Positions 37,801 through 48,106 of a DNA stretch of 64,000 nucleotides are shown piece by piece. The position numbers and the translations under genes are program-made. The first letter of the stretch is position 1; every line of letters begins with the position of its first letter. This DNA comes from Chiua virens. Its lineage: Eukaryota > Basidiomycota > Agaricomycetes > Boletales > Boletaceae. The stretch spans positions 62,001 through 126,000 of the forward strand of contig JAHNUO010000006.1 in assembly GCA_019787685.1 (NCBI GenBank), given 5' to 3'. The notes under the pieces were generated by a model, which was not told where the DNA came from, made no database searches, and saw nothing but the letters and a program-made list of their open reading frames with translations.

Positions 37801-39630
37801 TCTGATTGTGAATGGGGTTCCAGAAGGATGCTGATGCATGCCCCTCTGTGCTTGCCCCTGTCCTGCCATTCATAGCTTGTAAGTGCTCTGATTGTGAATG
37901 GGGTTCCAGAAGGATGCTGATGCATGCCCCTCTGTGCTTGCCCCTGTCCTGCCATTCATAGCTTGTAAGTGCTCTGATTGTGAATGGGGTTCCAGAAGGA
38001 TGCTGATGCATGCCCCTCTGTGCTTGCCCCTGTCCTGCCATTCATAGTATGTAAGTGCTCTGATTGTGAATGGGGTTCCAGAAGGATGCTGATGCATGCC
38101 CCTCTGTGCTTGCCCCTGTCCTGCCATTCATAGGATGTAAGTGCTCTGATTGTGAATGGGGTTCCAGAAGGATGCTGATGCATGCCCCTCTGTGCTTGCC
38201 CCTGTCCTGCCATTCATAGCCAGTAAGTGCTCTGATTGTGAATGGGGTTCCAGAAGGATGCTGATGCATGCCCCTCTGTGCTTGCCCCTGTCCTGCCATT
38301 CATAGCTTGTAAGTGCTCTGATTGTGAATGGGGTTCCAGAAGGATGCTGATGCATGCCCCTCTGTGCTTGCCCCTGTCCTGCCATTCATAGCCAGTAAGT
38401 GCTCTGATTGTGAATGGGGTTCCAGAAGGATGCTGATGCATGCCCCTCTGTGCTTGCCCCTGTCCTGCCATTCATAGCGAGTAAGTGCTCTGATTGTGAA
38501 TGGGGTTCCAGAAGGATGCTGATGCATGCCCCTCTGTGCTTGCCCCTGTCCTGCCATTCATAGCGAGTAAGTGCTCTGATTGTGAATGGGGTTCCAGAAG
38601 GATGCTGATGCATGCCCCTCTGTGCTTGCCCCTGTCCTGCCATTCATAGCTTGTAAGTGCTCTGATTGTGAATGGGGTTCCAGAAGGATGCTGATGCATG
38701 CCCCTCTGTGCTTGCCCCTGTCCTGCCATTCATAGGGTGTAAGTTTTCTGACTGTGAATGAGCTTCCAGCAGGATCCTGATCTGTACTGTTTATCATAAC
38801 TTCCTTCATAATGTCTATAATAGCTGGTATGTATTTCACTTCATTTCACTTCATTCATTATTTGACATTCTATAGGATGTAAGCATTTATATCTCCTTTG
38901 ATTTTCAAATATTTTAATCCCTATTTATTTTGATTCATCAGATGGTATGAGCAATTTCTCATTTTGCTTCATATGCCTTATGTTTTATAGGAGGTTTGTC
39001 ATCTGTTGCATTTCTTGCAGTATAAATAATGATATCAACTTCATAGATTTTGCAGGCCTCTCATGTATGTTGATCCATTTTAGTCTTCTATTTAGTCTTC
39101 TGATTTTCTTTTTCAATCAATTAATATACAATATCCTCAGCGCTATATTCCTCTTGATCATAGTGCACTGGCAAGAAAGTGCACATCCATTGTGAGTATG
39201 ATTTTATAATCCCAGTCTACCTACTATTTTATTCCATAATTCAGTCTTCTTTGCAAGATGCTACTGCATGGCACACAGCACTTCATTTAGGCATTGGTCA
39301 GTTTTCTCAGTGCCAAATTCAGTAACTATCTCCATTAACATTTGTAGCCATTGCCATTATCCTGGAGCATTCATTCTTCTTACACCAGAAAGGTGTTCAA
39401 GACCCAATCATGGTAGCAACCCAGCTTTATGAATCATCTGAAACAATCCACAAAGTCAAGGAAGCAGTCTCTGAGCTTATTTCTCAATATGACTTTGAGG
39501 ATAGAAAGAAAATGGCAGAGCTCCTTTTGCATCTGATTTCTAAGAGTCTTATTTGTAAGTCATTTGCCCTTTTGGTCATCATGAACAACTTTTGAAATTA
39601 TGTATATTAGCTACAAATGTCACCAAGTGA
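34820..39630 (+). CDS. P-loop GTPase with single-codon microexon array, copy 1
   Basis: Agaricomycete family of G-domain proteins; function unknown. Exon 1 (34820-35281) holds a basic start (MKRFIARARFP), a tetrapeptide-repeat linker, then FGRFRILIIGRANAGKTTIL with the Walker A motif at residues 125-132. Exons 35338-35370, 35430-35603, 35662-35744, 35796-35999, 36050-36188 and 36244-36352 add VDLAQIQESRD, FIFHDSQGFEAGS (DxxG), VPVVLVFTKCDALLIQ (G4 TKCD) and a helical part ending GIGSWFPHLQ. Then come 31 exons of three nucleotides each (36500-38993). The C-terminal exons are 39047-39064 (ILQASH), 39141-39191 (YIPLDHSALARKCTSI), 39245-39296 and 39348-39554 (AIAIILEHSFFLHQKG, helices to HLISKSL), with a short last exon to 39630. 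All junctions are in frame. The normal family C-terminus after the array shows that the array is internal to a gene. Confidence 0.75.
34877..35130 (+). repeat. 12-bp coding repeats (E-P-x-x tetrapeptides), copy 1
   Basis: About twenty tandem units of four residues such as EPPT, EPLA, EPST, ESVA and APLA, each encoded by 12 bp of C/A-rich sequence. It forms a flexible acidic/proline linker before the G domain. Copy 2 (54,478-54,650) has only about thirteen units in a different order. Confidence 0.85.
36353..38993 (+). repeat. Intron/one-codon-exon array, copy 1 (26 identical 83-nt units)
   Basis: 86-bp period, exact from 36500 to 38738. Every unit begins GTAAGTGCTCTGATTGTG, contains a CTGAT branch-site match about 40 nt before its end, then a pyrimidine-rich stretch without any AG, and ends CATTCATAG. 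That is a complete 83-nt intron. Between consecutive introns lie exactly 3 nt: 36500 TCA, 36586 GAT, 36672 GAT, 36758 CTT, 36844 TAT, 36930 CTT, 37016 GAT, 37102 GGA, 37188 CTT, 37274 CTT, 37360 TAT, 37446 GAT, 37532 CGA, 37618 CCA, 37704 CTT, 37790 CGA, 37876 CTT, 37962 CTT, 38048 TAT, 38134 GAT, 38220 CCA, 38306 CTT, 38392 CCA, 38478 CGA, 38564 CGA, 38650 CTT, 38736 GGT. Four further one-codon exons follow between non-repeat introns: 38824 CTG, 38876 GAT, 38942 ATG, 38991 GAG. The first intron (36353-36499) is longer. Confidence 0.9.
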
Positions 39631-40045
39631 AATAGTCACTCTTACAAGGCTTACAATATGCTTGTACATATATGCTTTGGCAGAGATATAGTGTGTTGAA
39701 TTAGTTTGGAACCACCCCATGTACTAGTAGTTGAAGACCAAAGGTCACAAGTGCAAAGGATCAGGCTAAATAAAATATCACAAGTTGTGGGAAAACAATG
39801 TATGTTCATGACTTATTGAAATGTACAGACTGCCACTGGCTCAAATAACTGTCCCAATGTTTGCATGTTTTTCACTGAATGTAACAAAATATGGTAACCA
39901 CTGAATGTTACCCAGACCTGTGGGTGTGTATGAGATATAGTACTTACCCTTGGCTTTCTATTAGATCAAGAGTCAAAGGATTTAAACAAGATTTGATGAA
40001 ATGGCAATCATTTCGAAATGATCACTTATTGGGTCAGTTTTGTTG
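39631..40045. other. 3' flank of GTPase, shared by both copies
   Basis: AT-rich sequence matching 59,418-59,820 with a few substitutions and small indels. No gene is seen. Similarity stops abruptly at the CAGTTTT near 40,045. Confidence 0.5.
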
Positions 40046-40049
40046 ACTT

Positions 40050-40435
40050 TATACTAATCTAAATATTTAGTGCTTGGTATGACCCTATTTGGCCTTGATA
40101 ACTGCTTCAAGCCTTCTGGGCATGCTTTTAATCCAATTCTGACACTTTTCTGCAGAAATATTCTCCTACTCCTCTCCTAACCTTTCCTATAGTTGATGAA
40201 CTCCTTTAGGAGCACTTTTATAAGGTGAAAGGCATCTCTTGAGGTGATTCCAGGTATGTTCAATGGGACTGAGGTCTGGAGACTGTGTAGGCTAATGCAG
40301 AAACCTAATCCCTTCATTTTCAAACCAAATCTAAGCTCTTTTAGAGCTATGCTTGAGATCATTATCTTGTTGAGAGAGCTAGAGATAGGTTTTATAATGA
40401 TGGTGAGATTTACATAATTCTCTGGAGTCATCTCT
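40050..40435 (-). mobile_element. Tc1/mariner transposase relic
   Basis: The minus strand, with stops read through, gives QQDNDLKHSSKRA, IWFENEGIRFLH, PTQSPDLSPIEHTWNHLKRC, YKSAPKGVHQL and MPRRLEAVIKAK. This is the C-terminal part of a Tc1-type DDE transposase: the second Asp region D-N-D-x-K-H and the third catalytic acid E in NPIEH-like context (here SPIEH). At least three in-frame stops are present and the N-terminal half is missing. Absent from copy 2. Confidence 0.82.
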
Positions 40436-41679
40436 TGGTTTATATACTACTATACATCTTTGTATCTATGTGTCTAGGGCTATGCTAGAGATACATAAGA
40501 GTTCATTATGCCATTGGCAGAGATAAGGTATGAGTTGAGGTGAGTCAGAATGACTATAGGAATGAGGATGAGGTGGAGCACACAGCTTGTGTGGCAGAAT
40601 GGAAGATCAGAAATGAAATGGAAGTAACATGCTTCTAACATAAGGTGTGGTGAAGTTGCGAAATGGAAAAGGGATATGGAATAGATCTAGATGCAAAAGG
40701 AGATAACTTATTGGTTCATGAGGAAATTAAATAGTTGTTTGTGGAATGAATTGTTGAAATGGGTAATTGTAACAAAGGCCATCAGCTAATAGAGATCAAG
40801 GAGATTACTAATGGAGGAGTGGAGACGAGTAAGGGTCTGAGTAATACAGGAGTCAGGAAAATAAATAACTGGATATAGTTGGATATGTGTGAATGCCAGA
40901 GTTGTGCTCCTAAGTACAGTAGTATATAAACCCCAAGACACTCCAGAACACTTCAGTTAAATCCTCTTGGAGATTCCCTATCTATTCTCGGCAGGAGTTG
41001 CCAATGACTGCTTTGCTCATCTTCTGTTAGAGACCATGTGACTCAGAGGTAGCCAACTCCAGATCTCCAGAGTTGTAGCATTGGACGGGACTTGGCTTCA
41101 CCATGTGTGGTGTGCCCTTGTCACAGTCTGTCCCTGTATTTACGGACATGCAGAGAATGGAGGTTGAAGTAGGACTCAACACATAAAGTGGAGTTGAGCA
41201 GAGTAAAGACTGTCAAGGTCTTCTTGGAGTGTTTGGAGTGAGTTGTAGAGATAAACTAATATTCAGACTGAAGTTACAATTGAAGTAACTATGATTTATA
41301 TACTTGGAGGAAACAGAATGATTAGTCACGGAGCAAGGAGATGAATAATACAGAGAAATGGAGAGTGACTAAATGCTGAGTGAGACAGATATTGGGAAAC
41401 TACATAACCGGAGGTAATTTGGGTACTGAGGAAGCCGGAGCTGTGCTTGTAAGTGAGACACAGGTTTATGTACTAAACAAAAAGAGGAAACATATACATA
41501 ACAGAAGTCCAGGGTCACGGAGTTGCATCCTCAGGGAGATTGACCCAGAGTTAACATCTAAGATGGTTGGAGTTGTATCTGGAGGAACAGAGACAGAAAT
41601 GGTATATGACATTTTCACTCTTCTACATCATTCAGTAAGTCTTGATCACAACAACTTACATAACTCTTAACCAAGTTTG
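40436..41679. other. Inserted non-coding DNA, possible LTR remnant
   Basis: No coding signature. A TATATAAA box (about 40,923) lies 5' of CTCCAGAACACTTCAG-type sequence, and a stretch ends GTAGGACTCAACA near 41,180. It resembles an LTR, but paired ends or target duplications could not be shown by eye. Absent from copy 2. Confidence 0.3.
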
Positions 41680-41985
41680 GGTTGTTTCACTGTGGATATA
41701 CATGTAAGAAGCAGTCTGGGGACTCAATTGTACATTTTGCCAATTTGAAGCAGACAGGAGTGGACATGAACACCATTTCAATATCAAAGGATGGAACATG
41801 GGTAATTTGTGGAATGCAAGATGGGGCAAGCATTTGGGACATCAACTTGCTGTCAATGTGGAACATGGATACTGGTACAGGCAGCAGATGTTGTCACTTC
41901 AAGTTGACTTGGAGAAAGGCATTTTGGCTTACCCTCCAAGGCTTGAAATGTTCTAACCACAATCACAGGGCATATCACACGTAGG
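41680..41985 (+). pseudogene. WD40-repeat fragment
   Basis: The open frame carries ISISKDGTWVICGMQDGAS followed by IWD, the typical beta-propeller blade pattern found in agaricomycete NACHT-WD40 proteins. Only one to one and a half blades are present, with no start and no neighbouring domain. It is a relic of a larger gene, found only in copy 1. Confidence 0.6.
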
Positions 41986-42089
41986 CATCATTACAAGTGA
42001 TATCAACATACAATGCATCTAGCAATACACATAAAACGAACAGAAACGCAAGAAACACCGCGCGTACAGAAAAGTAACAACATTCCAGT

Positions 42090-43243
42090 TTACGGGCGCG
42101 ATGCAGGAGAGGTAGTGACTGTAGGCGGCATGGTCTTGACCCGAACGAGAGCGCGATTATCGATCGCAATACCTAGCGACGGATCAGTATGCGCAGAGAA
42201 GAGAAAGCTAGTGCGGGCGTACTCTGAGTCGCATTTGCGGTCTTGTAAATACCGATCAACCGATGGCTCAGTTCAAACATATCGTTTCTGCCAGATGTCA
42301 GAGGGCGCGACAAGAGCAAAGAGGGATCCACGAACCTCAGGGAGATGATAATGAATTGTGCGTTTTTGGTCCGATCTTTGATGTAGTTGGCAACGATCGA
42401 CACGTTGCGGAAGTCGAGCGCAGCGTCGATCTCATCCATAAAGTACAGAGGAGTTGGCTACAGACAGCGGGGTGGACCGTCGATACCTTTATGCACGCAC
42501 AACCATGGCGCTTACCTTGAAGACGTGCAGTGCAAACACGAGGGCCAAAGAACTAAGTGTCTACAGATACGTGAGTGTTTGACAGCAACGAGACTGGATG
42601 TAACCTACCTTTTCACCACCAGAGAGATTAGAGATATTTTTCCAGCTCTTCTTGGGTGGCATCACGCTGAAGATGATCCCTTCCGAAAATGGATCCATGC
42701 TGTCCACCAGCTCCAGTTCCGCATTCCCTCCAAGGGTGATCATCTATCCGAAAGTAGAGTCGCACCCACGTGCTTCAGGAACGAATCGAAATACGAACCT
42801 GATACATCTCCTTGAGTTTCAAAGAGATCATATTAAAGCCAGCCATGAACTCGTCCAAACGCTGTTTCCTGAGATTATCGTACTTTTGTTTCTGTGCGTC
42901 GCGCGCATCAGTGATCTGATCGAGGTCTTTAGCACGACGGAGGAATTCTTCCTCGCGTTTCTTGTAATCCTTGAGTACGGTCAAGTCAGGCTTGGCGCTG
43001 CTCAGTTTTTCTATTGCGTGGAGGTCAGGACGGAATTGCGGCAGGGAGGATGAGCTGCCCACCGTCCAGATACTCGGAGTCAGCGACTAGGTCGCGCTTT
43101 CGGAATTGAGTGAGTTCGTCGACGCTGTAGATGTGCAACTCGTTTGAGGATTCATGTTTTGATGGTTTCTTGGGTGGCGGGTCTCCTGATTCCCGTTTGA
43201 CCTGCGGTGAGGAGGGCTCACCGTCTACTGGTGCTGCCTCTGC

Positions 43244-43302
<59 letters not shown>

Positions 43303-46300
43303 TACATTCCTGTATCAGTCAAGTGCTCATAAAACCCCAGGGAAACTCACTCGATCTCCTCTAGCCTCAGCTTATCGTGCTCCAGTTGCCAGTGCTGCAG
43401 CGCATCCTCGTTCTCATTGCCCTCCTTTTTCACATCGTTTAGCTTCTGCGTCAACTCCATCTAACCGAGACATCAGGACGTTCGTGCGCGATATTTAAAT
43501 CATACATACCTCTTTTTTTCTGAATTCTTGTATCTCTTCCCGCTTCTCCTCCAGCTGCGTCTTGAGTGCATCCAAGTCGTCCCTCGAATGCTCCGCTGCC
43601 ATTTGCGCAGCTTCCACCTTGATCTTGAGCTTCTCCAAGTACTCGCCCACCTCCTCCAGCTGCGTTTCCAGTTGTTTGATCTCCTCGTCCGCCTCTGCCA
43701 CAACAGTGGTGTTCCCCTTGATCGCTGACGCGTGCTTAACCACGTCCTTTTCAGCCTTGGCTTTCCCCACCTCCGCTTTCGTGATCTCGTCGTTGGCGAG
43801 GTTGATGTGTAGCTTGATACCGTCGACGGTGGAACGTTGTTTGAGCAGTCGCGATCCACCAATATCAAGGATCTTCTTCTCGAGCTCCTTGATCGCGTCC
43901 TCGATTTTGCCCGATTTTCCCTGGAGTTCCTCTAGCTCAGCCGTCGCGGACGCAATCTCCCCTTCGAGGGCCTCGATCCGTGCCATGTCCCGAGCATCGG
44001 GCTTGCTCTGTGCCCTAATATGGTAAACCAATAAGCACTCCGGTCCAACGCCAACAGAAACAAGAAAAAGCACGTCAAGCGATGAGAGAGATACGCACCT
44101 GAGGTCACGCACCCGCTTCTCTGCCTCCTCGAGTCGCTTCCGTCCGTTATTCACTGCCATCGTCAGCTTCTCCACGTCCATGTCTAGCTGCGGTCCTGAG
44201 AGTGCCAACCGCTCGCCCTCGCTCTCCAATGCCCTAAGCGCTCTGATCGCTTCTTCGAGCTCCCTTGCTGCAGTGTCACTTTCTTGTTCAAACTGCCTCA
44301 GCACCTCTGGCCTGACCACATCCGCTGCCAACCTGGAGCTCATCGCCCCGCGCGCGACATGGTTCCCACCACCCGACATCGTACCCGACGCATCGATCAG
44401 CTCGCCTGCGAGCGTCACCGCCTCGAACCACCGAACGCGGTCCGGTTAGCCTGCTCCAGATCGTCTGCGACGAGCGTGTTCCTAACAGCCTTGTAAAACG
44501 CCGGTAAGAACTTGGGATCTTTAGGCTTGATGAGGTCATATAGCCGCGGGACATTCTCGGGCGTCTGGATACGTTCGTGAATGCGGTCGGAAGGAAGCTT
44601 CTCGAGCACCAGGAAGGAAGCGCGACCGACGTTTTGCGACCGGAGAAAGTCGATGCATGCTTGTCCCTGAGCCACAGTGTCGACGACCATATTGTGGAGT
44701 GCACCACAAGCAGTAGAGATCGCGACGTCGTACTTGTCAGGAATCGTACCGAGAGTGCCTAGGCGACCCTACAGGAACCCTGATTCTGCATATCTGAAAG
44801 GTAAGGAACAGAAAGTACGTACGTGGAAACCGTCGATGCGCCCGGTCTGCTTGAGACGGGTGAGGGAATCAAGAACCTTGTTTTGCGATGTACTGGCCGC
44901 TTGAGATGCCTTGGCTTCCTCGGTTCTCTGTCGAAGAGAGGACGATTTACCCCGCAATTCTTGTACCTGTGCCTGAGCAGCCTGCAAACACGAACGGTCG
45001 TGAGTGAGTGATGGCGTGTCGCGTAGGTTACGAGCGCGTACATGGAAGTTCTTCTCGTGAGCCTGCAGTTCCTTCTGCAAATTTCCCTTTGTGGCCTTCA
45101 GGCTGTTTAACTCTTCGAGCTACAATGCAAAATCATTCTCGAGTTGAATTCTCGATCGTAAGAGAGACTAACCTTGGCCTGTTGCGATGCCTGTTGCTGC
45201 TCAAGATCTTCTTGAGAATTCTTGACCGCGTCCTTGACACCGGCAGCTTTCTTCGTCAATGCATCCTTCTCGCTCGTCGCTATATCGATTTCTGCCTTCT
45301 TATTGATCTTCGTAGTCCACGGCTGAAGGTCTTTCTGCTTGATCTCAATCTGGTCGTGGAATACTTGCGTCTTGTCTGTTGCAAGTGCGGTGTTTATCAG
45401 GCCAGAGAGGATACAATACATGCATAATAACATACCTTTCAAGCTATCCCGAATATTTTCAAGGACGTCCTCTTCCTTCCTGAGCTGTGCCTCATGTTCC
45501 TCGATCTCTGCGCGTTTGCGTGCAATTTTGGCTGTGCTCTCTTCGATCGTGCGTTCAGCCGCGGCCTTCGCCTGTTCATCCTGTGGACGGAATCGGACTA
45601 CATCAGAGGATGATATGCAACAACAAAAGAGATGTGAACCTCCTGCAGCGTCTTCTTCAGCTTCTTTGCCTTAGTATTAGCATGCTTGCGCCGTTCTTCG
45701 AGCCCGACGGCTTGCTTCTCATGCCCAGTCTGGTCTTTGACGGCATCTTCAGCAGCAGTTTTCACTTCCTGATAAGGTGAGACAGCTGACTGAGCGGTCG
45801 AATCTAGAAGAGATTATGAACGCCGACGAACCTCGTATGCCTTCGTACGTTCCTCAAAGTGTTTCTCCAACATCTCCAAGTGGGTAATATCGTCTCTGTT
45901 CCTCTCCGTCTCTGCGTCCAGTTCCTTCTGGTACTTTGACTATGCAGCAATCTCATCAGCAGACAGATGCAACACTAACGTCAAAGTACTCACAATCTGC
46001 GACTTAAGCCTAGCTTCTTGCTCCAAGCACTTCCAGAGGTACCATTGCCAGAGTCGACTCTGCGCTCTCACATGGTCGTTAAATAAGCTCAGGTAATCCA
46101 GTGCCTCCTTCCTTTGCGCCTCAAGTGCATTCTTCTCCCGTTCGACGATGCGTAACCGGTTCAGCTTCTCGACTCGTTGTTCAGTGAGAGTCTCGACCGC
46201 CGCAAGTGCATCGTCGATCGGGGTTTTGTACGAGGAGGTACCGATGATGTCTTCAAGGTACTCGAGCAGTCCGTCTTCATGTTCGTTCTGGGCTTTAGGC

Positions 46301-48042
46301 TTCATCTGGGCGATCGACTCGACTTCTCCCTGGTTAGTACATAAGTCAAATCGCTTTGAGTGAGACATTCATTGGCCGTGAATTACCTGCAAGATGAGGA
46401 ACCGCTTGTGGTCGAGATCGATCCCCCGACCTTTCAGGAGCGTCTGAACCTCCGTAAAGTTACTAGCACATCCATTGATCGTATACTTGCTTGCGTTGTT
46501 CTTGTAAGCTATCCGCCCCACCATCAGTTGGGATTTTGGCACTACTTTGTATGCGTCGGGACCAGGCTAAGTGACTTGTAAGCAAATACAGATCGAATTT
46601 TCAAGCAAAACACATACCAAATCAATAATTTCGCGGAAGTGTACTTCAACGCGACATTCATCGAGATCGGAATACCGAGCTGAGTTATGGATCAGCTCGG
46701 ATAGTTTGCCTTGTCGCATTTTCGATGCACGGTATTCGAACACGAATAAGAGTGCGTCGATGGTGTTTGATTTACCTGAGCCATTGGGACCGACTATCGA
46801 TGAGAATGACTGACCACGGAGATCATAAGTATGGTTAACTCTCGAACAATCTACGAGACGCGTACCTTGTGGAATGGTCCAATTTCTTGTCTTCCTGTGT
46901 AGCTCTTGAAATTGACCAATACCATTTTGTGAATGACTAATCGACATTTTGGTCCTTCTTCAATGAGAGGAGGTTGCGGTTGCGGTTGCGGCCTGACTCT
47001 GGGCTCCAAGAGGGATTGATCTTCTTCGCCCTCCATTGGTGTCGCCAATTTCGGAGTCCCAGACGGCTGAGCGGGGGGGAAAGATCTTGTCGTTTAGTGC
47101 GGCGCGGTGTAGCCTTGTATTGCTGATCAAAGCCATCTAGGCCATCCTCTTCTTCGGCCGCTGCTACCTGTTGTTCAGGCGTAGGATCTTTTTGGGGTGT
47201 GGCAAGGGCAGACTTGCGCGGTCGCGGGGTCGAGACGTTATCCTCCTCGTCGTCCTCCGAATAGAATAACCTATTGGCAGAGTTGGAAGATGGTTTGGAC
47301 TGCGACTGCTTCGATGCGGGTTTGCCTGCAGCTGCCTTACGACTTCTACTTGTCTGAACCGGGAGGGTGTCTTCATCGTCAGAAATCGTAATCGCGGCCT
47401 CTTCGTCTTCGTGTTTCGGCTCTTCCTCGACGTCACTTTCAAGCCTTGGAACTCTACGAGATGAGCCGGGGGTCTTCGTCATTGTCAATGATGAAGGCTT
47501 AGCTGCGGAACGTCGGGTCTTGGATGCCGGGGGAGTGCTCTCCTCCTCTTCTTCTTCCTTGACCACACGACGAGATCTACCTCTCTGTAAGGGCCCTTGT
47601 TCTTCCTTCCCCTCTTCCTCCTCGTCCGACTTTCGTGGTTTCTTCCTAGCAGGAGGTGCGTCGGGTCTACGTCCCTCCACGTCATCATTTTGTTCCCCTC
47701 TTCATCTGAATCTGACCCCTCCTCTGTCTCGGGGACCTCCTCCAACTTCGGTACGATCTTCGCACTGGCCTTGGCGCCCCTCGTCCGCTCGGACCCAGCA
47801 TTCGCGCGTCCCATCGGCGTCGACCCAGTAGAGGCGGGCTTGGCACGCGTGCGCGAGGACGATGATGCAGGTTTCGTCCTTGACCGAGTCGTGTTCGCTG
47901 TCTCGACGTCCATCTCGTCTTCGGCGACCGAGTGGCCGCGCTTTCGTTTGCCAATAGTGGCATCGGAGGGGGTCTCAATCGACCCTGCTGATGTTGGCTG
48001 TGCGGATGAGCCGCGTGTTCGGGAGGACCGTCGTGGAGGCAT
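42090..48042 (-). pseudogene. SMC4: SMC4 condensin subunit, copy 1, with frameshift
   Basis: Condensin ATPase for mitotic chromosome compaction. From ATG 48042: MPPRRSSRTRGSS, a long disordered acidic/basic extension, CRLVIHKMVLVNFKSYTGRQ, Walker A FSSIVGPNGSGKSNTIDALL, REIIDL and first coiled coil. The hinge carries GRLGTLGTIPDKYDVAIST and NMVVDTVAQGQACIDFLRSQ. The second coiled coil follows, then the signature ISNLSGGEKV, Walker B FMDEIDAALD, and the end at TAA 42090-42092 after a last intron. Compared with copy 2, ten bases are missing at about 44,418. After FGGSRR this gives TGA (44415-44417), and the second half is out of frame. The long N-terminal C-run at 47,080 is not a frameshift; it is the tract of a GTAGC...CTCAG intron. 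Probably non-functional or truncated in the hinge-distal part. Confidence 0.85.
43246..43299 (-). repeat. Trinucleotide expansion in SMC4 copy 1
   Basis: Eighteen CGT units on the plus strand, GAC on the coding strand, giving a run of Asp after E-C-S. Copy 2 (61,365-61,392) has a short interrupted D/E stretch instead. Confidence 0.95.
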
Positions 48043-48106
48043 TGGTCAATGACTTAATGTTACTTGGTTGACTCTGAGCGACGCGAGATGCTACACGTCA
48101 TGTGAT

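Noticed and set aside
36500..38738. CRISPR-like array
   Set aside because: The constant part (83 bp) is too long, the variable part is only 3 bp, and the context is a eukaryotic intron-containing gene.
36258..38839. Series of overlapping minus-strand open frames of 85 codons (MAGQGQAQRGMHQ...)
   Set aside because: They come from the 86-bp period, which is not a multiple of three, so the same DNA is read in three frames in turn. They have no start context, no domain and are antisense to a coherent GTPase gene. The same applies at 55,979-58,640.
43131..44026. Ser-rich plus-strand open frames
   Set aside because: They are the complement of SMC4 coiled-coil and GAC-repeat codons; the same happens at 61,651-62,115.
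47060..47180. Frameshift in the C-run of SMC4 copy 1
   Set aside because: The frame change is explained by a 100-nt intron with GTAGC donor, CACTAAAC branch site, TC-rich tract and CTCAG end. Joining PTPEQQ to PSGTPKL keeps frame.
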